Source: UBA1724 sp963632245 (GTDB lineage: Bacteria > Verrucomicrobiota > Lentisphaeria > Oligosphaerales > Oligosphaeraceae). From it: 25,486 nucleotides of DNA. Below the pieces are notes generated by a model, which searched no databases, was not told the origin of the DNA, and worked only from the letters and a program-made list of their open reading frames with translations. Below are positions 24,238 through 25,486 of this stretch, piece after piece. The translations under genes were made by a program, and so were the position numbers. The stretch spans positions 1 to 25,486 of the forward strand of contig CAVGTF010000013.1 in NCBI GenBank assembly GCA_963632245.1, written 5' to 3'. Every line of letters starts with the position of its first letter. Within the stretch, counting starts at the first letter, position 1.

Positions 24238-24684
24238 ATGGAACTGAAACTCGGTTACGAATGCAAGCTCTATGTCAGCGCCACCGCCTCTACTGCTCCT
24301 AGCGCCAACTCCTCTGAGATAGCCAATATCAAGGACGTGACGGTGACCCTCAACCGCACCGCCGTCGACGCCACTACCCGCGCGGCAGGCGCTTTCAAGA
24401 CCTATGTCCCTGGACAGATCGATAGCGAGATCTCCTTCAAGATGCTGGCAGATGGCGACTCCTCCAGCAACACCCTCTGCACTGCGATCCGCAATGCCTG
24501 GATCAATGGCAGCGCACTGGCGATGAAGATCGAACTGGGCGACGGATACTACTTCATGGCTGACTTCATCGTCACCGACATGTCCAATGGCCAGTCCCTG
24601 GAGGACGTCGTCTCTTACGACATCAAGGTGAAGCCCACCCTGAAGGATTCTTCCTTCAAGCCCACCTTCGGACAGGAAGACTAG
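24238..24684 (+). CDS. Phage major tail (tube) protein
   Basis: A 148-residue protein typical of tail tube subunits: an early strand with ANIKDVTVTLNRTAVDATTRAAG, then the central EISFKMLADGD, then YYFMADFIVTDMSNGQSLEDVVSYDIKVKPT, which is the common tail tube ending. It would polymerise into the tail tube. AGGA lies 8 bp before the ATG. It is followed by a terminator-like hairpin, as is usual after a gene that must be expressed at a high level. Confidence 0.78.
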   Translation: MELKLGYECKLYVSATASTAPSANSSEIANIKDVTVTLNRTAVDATTRAAGAFKTYVPGQIDSEISFKMLADGDSSSNTLCTAIRNAWINGSALAMKIELGDGYYFMADFIVTDMSNGQSLEDVVSYDIKVKPTLKDSSFKPTFGQED

Positions 24685-24704
24685 TCTGATTGCGTGAGAT
24701 CATA

Positions 24705-24734
24705 GCGACGCGGGGAAATACCCGCGCCGCTTTT
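24705..24734 (+). terminator. Terminator/attenuator after the tail tube gene
   Basis: GCGACGCGGG (24705-24714) pairs with CCCGCGCCGC (24721-24730) with one mismatch, loop GAAATA, followed by TTTT. It should reduce transcription of downstream tail genes relative to the tube gene. Confidence 0.75.
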
Positions 24735-24765
24735 CTAAATCCCATAAAGAGGAGATACTTCGCAA

Positions 24766-25206
24766 ATGTCGTCGTTTAAGGATACCGAAGGCCGGATCTG
24801 GACTCTCCGTCTTACTGTCGCTTCCATTCGCAGAATTAAGGACATCGCGGGCGTGGATCTTTCTGTGTCCGCTTTTTTTTCTGAAGGCTCTCCCCTGGCG
24901 GAACTTTCTAGTGATTGTCTCAAAATGGCGCGGGTTGTTTATGCAGCTGTTGCGCCAGAGGCAGAAAAGCGTGGAATCTCTGAAGAGGCTTTCCAGGATG
25001 CGCTTTCAGGGGATTGTATTGAGCAAATGTCTAACGCATTTTTAGAGGCACTTGCGGATTTTTTCCCGGGCCTTCAAGGAAATGTCCTGCGCAGAGTCTT
25101 GAAGGCGTCCGAGGAACAAAAGGAGAAGCTGGCAAGGCAGGCAGAGGAGGAGATCGAGAAGGCTCTCGAGACATTCTCGCCTTCTGCGATGAACTCGCTG
25201 GAATAG
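24766..25206 (+). CDS. Phage tail assembly chaperone (G-type)
   Basis: A 146-residue, mostly helical protein. It opens with SFKDTEGRIWTLRLTVASIRRIKD, a small beta start followed by helices, as in tail assembly chaperones that bind the tape measure protein. The C-terminal third is highly charged (EEQKEKLARQAEEEIEK). The ribosome-binding site is GAGGAG 13 bp upstream. Base composition is lower in GC than the upstream structural genes. The downstream -1 frame appears to encode the second chaperone domain (next entry). Confidence 0.75.
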   Translation: MSSFKDTEGRIWTLRLTVASIRRIKDIAGVDLSVSAFFSEGSPLAELSSDCLKMARVVYAAVAPEAEKRGISEEAFQDALSGDCIEQMSNAFLEALADFFPGLQGNVLRRVLKASEEQKEKLARQAEEEIEKALETFSPSAMNSLE

Positions 25207-25226
25207 CTGGGGTCCTGCCGGATAAT

Positions 25227-25454
25227 TTGTCGATGCGGCAACTTGTGGTAATGTCAACGGCAAGACAGAAGGATGAATGGTCTAGAACCGCTAGTGTTCT
25301 TTCTCTTATCTATAACATGAACCGAACCGCAAAATCTCCGAAGCTCTTGCCGGAGGATTTTACGCCATTTAAAGACCAAGAAGAAGCCTCCCCTGGTTTG
25401 ATTGCAACGCCACAAGAAGCAGCGCAGGTTTTTCGTGCATTAGCCCAGAATTAG
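25227..25454 (+). CDS. T-type tail chaperone domain, likely made by -1 frameshift
   Basis: A 75-codon ORF (TTG at 25227, ATG at 25233) in the -1 frame relative to the preceding gene. It encodes LRQLVxM-like SMRQLVVMSTARQKDEWSRT, then ASVLSLIYNMNR and LLPEDFTPF, the pattern of the second half of phage tail chaperone pairs. The -1 frame stays open upstream at least to about 25,083, and just before the ORF it reads ILAFCDELAGIAGVLPDNL, which also looks coding. This suggests a G-T fusion made by ribosomal frameshifting instead of separate initiation. No canonical X-XXY-YYZ site was found; the best A-run is at 25118-25121. Confidence 0.6.
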   Translation: MSMRQLVVMSTARQKDEWSRTASVLSLIYNMNRTAKSPKLLPEDFTPFKDQEEASPGLIATPQEAAQVFRALAQN

Positions 25455-25486
25455 TTAAAATCGGTATGGCCCAAATGGGGTAATTA

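Larger units (their letters stand above)
20796..25486. mobile_element. Prophage, left end (continues past the window)
   Basis: The element starts at a partial tRNA-Arg gene and contains an excisionase-like regulator, a capsid gene, head-tail connector genes, tail tube and tail chaperone genes. The order is typical of a long-tailed (siphovirus-like) phage with a gpT/HK97-type capsid and a DUF2190 protein. Terminase, portal, protease and integrase are not in the visible part. The right end is outside the window. Confidence 0.85.

Overview
The window looks like a chromosomal piece of a fairly GC-rich, Gram-negative-type bacterium. A DUF374-family acyltransferase (a lipid A acyltransferase relative), two lipoprotein-type solute-binding proteins and a periplasmic-type protein imply an outer membrane and periplasm. 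The mixture of a DUF4091 glycan-active-type protein, a giant cadherin/Ig-like surface protein and a direct glutaminyl-tRNA synthetase would fit a gut-associated PVC-group bacterium (Lentisphaerota/Kiritimatiellota-like). That placement is inference only; no marker in the window fixes the taxon.

Left part (1-12,575), all on the + strand: the 3' end of a very large repeat-built extracellular protein that ends in three 294-bp near-identical repeats and a strong terminator; a Na/phosphate cotransporter with a PhoU-like tail; a DUF4091 protein; a coiled-coil C4 zinc-ribbon protein; a DUF374 acyltransferase; and a UvrD/Rep-type helicase. A hairpin shared with the convergent minus-strand genes closes this block.

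Middle (12,576-20,642): a minus-strand group encodes a polar amino-acid ABC importer (binding lipoprotein, permease, ATPase), then a secreted coiled-coil protein of unknown role and a low-molecular-weight protein tyrosine phosphatase. A 274-bp spacer with terminal inverted repeats (MITE-like) lies between the binding-protein and permease genes. A divergent intergenic region with two copies of a 120-140 bp repeat separates this group from + strand glnS, a FabG-like reductase and an orphan PotD-like lipoprotein.

Right part (20,796-25,486): the left end of an integrated phage. It begins with the 3' half of a tRNA-Arg(UCU) gene (an attL-type site), then operator-like repeats and a nested dyad, an excisionase-like HTH gene on the minus strand, and a remnant of another minus-strand gene. 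At about 21,477 that remnant abuts a major capsid gene lacking its 5' end. After it come the decoration protein, head-tail joining protein, putative tail terminator, gp10-like tail protein, tail tube, and a tail-assembly chaperone pair (G and G-T type) in overlapping reading frames. No terminase, portal, protease or integrase lies between the att site and the capsid. The prophage is therefore either internally deleted or the assembly is chimeric at that point.
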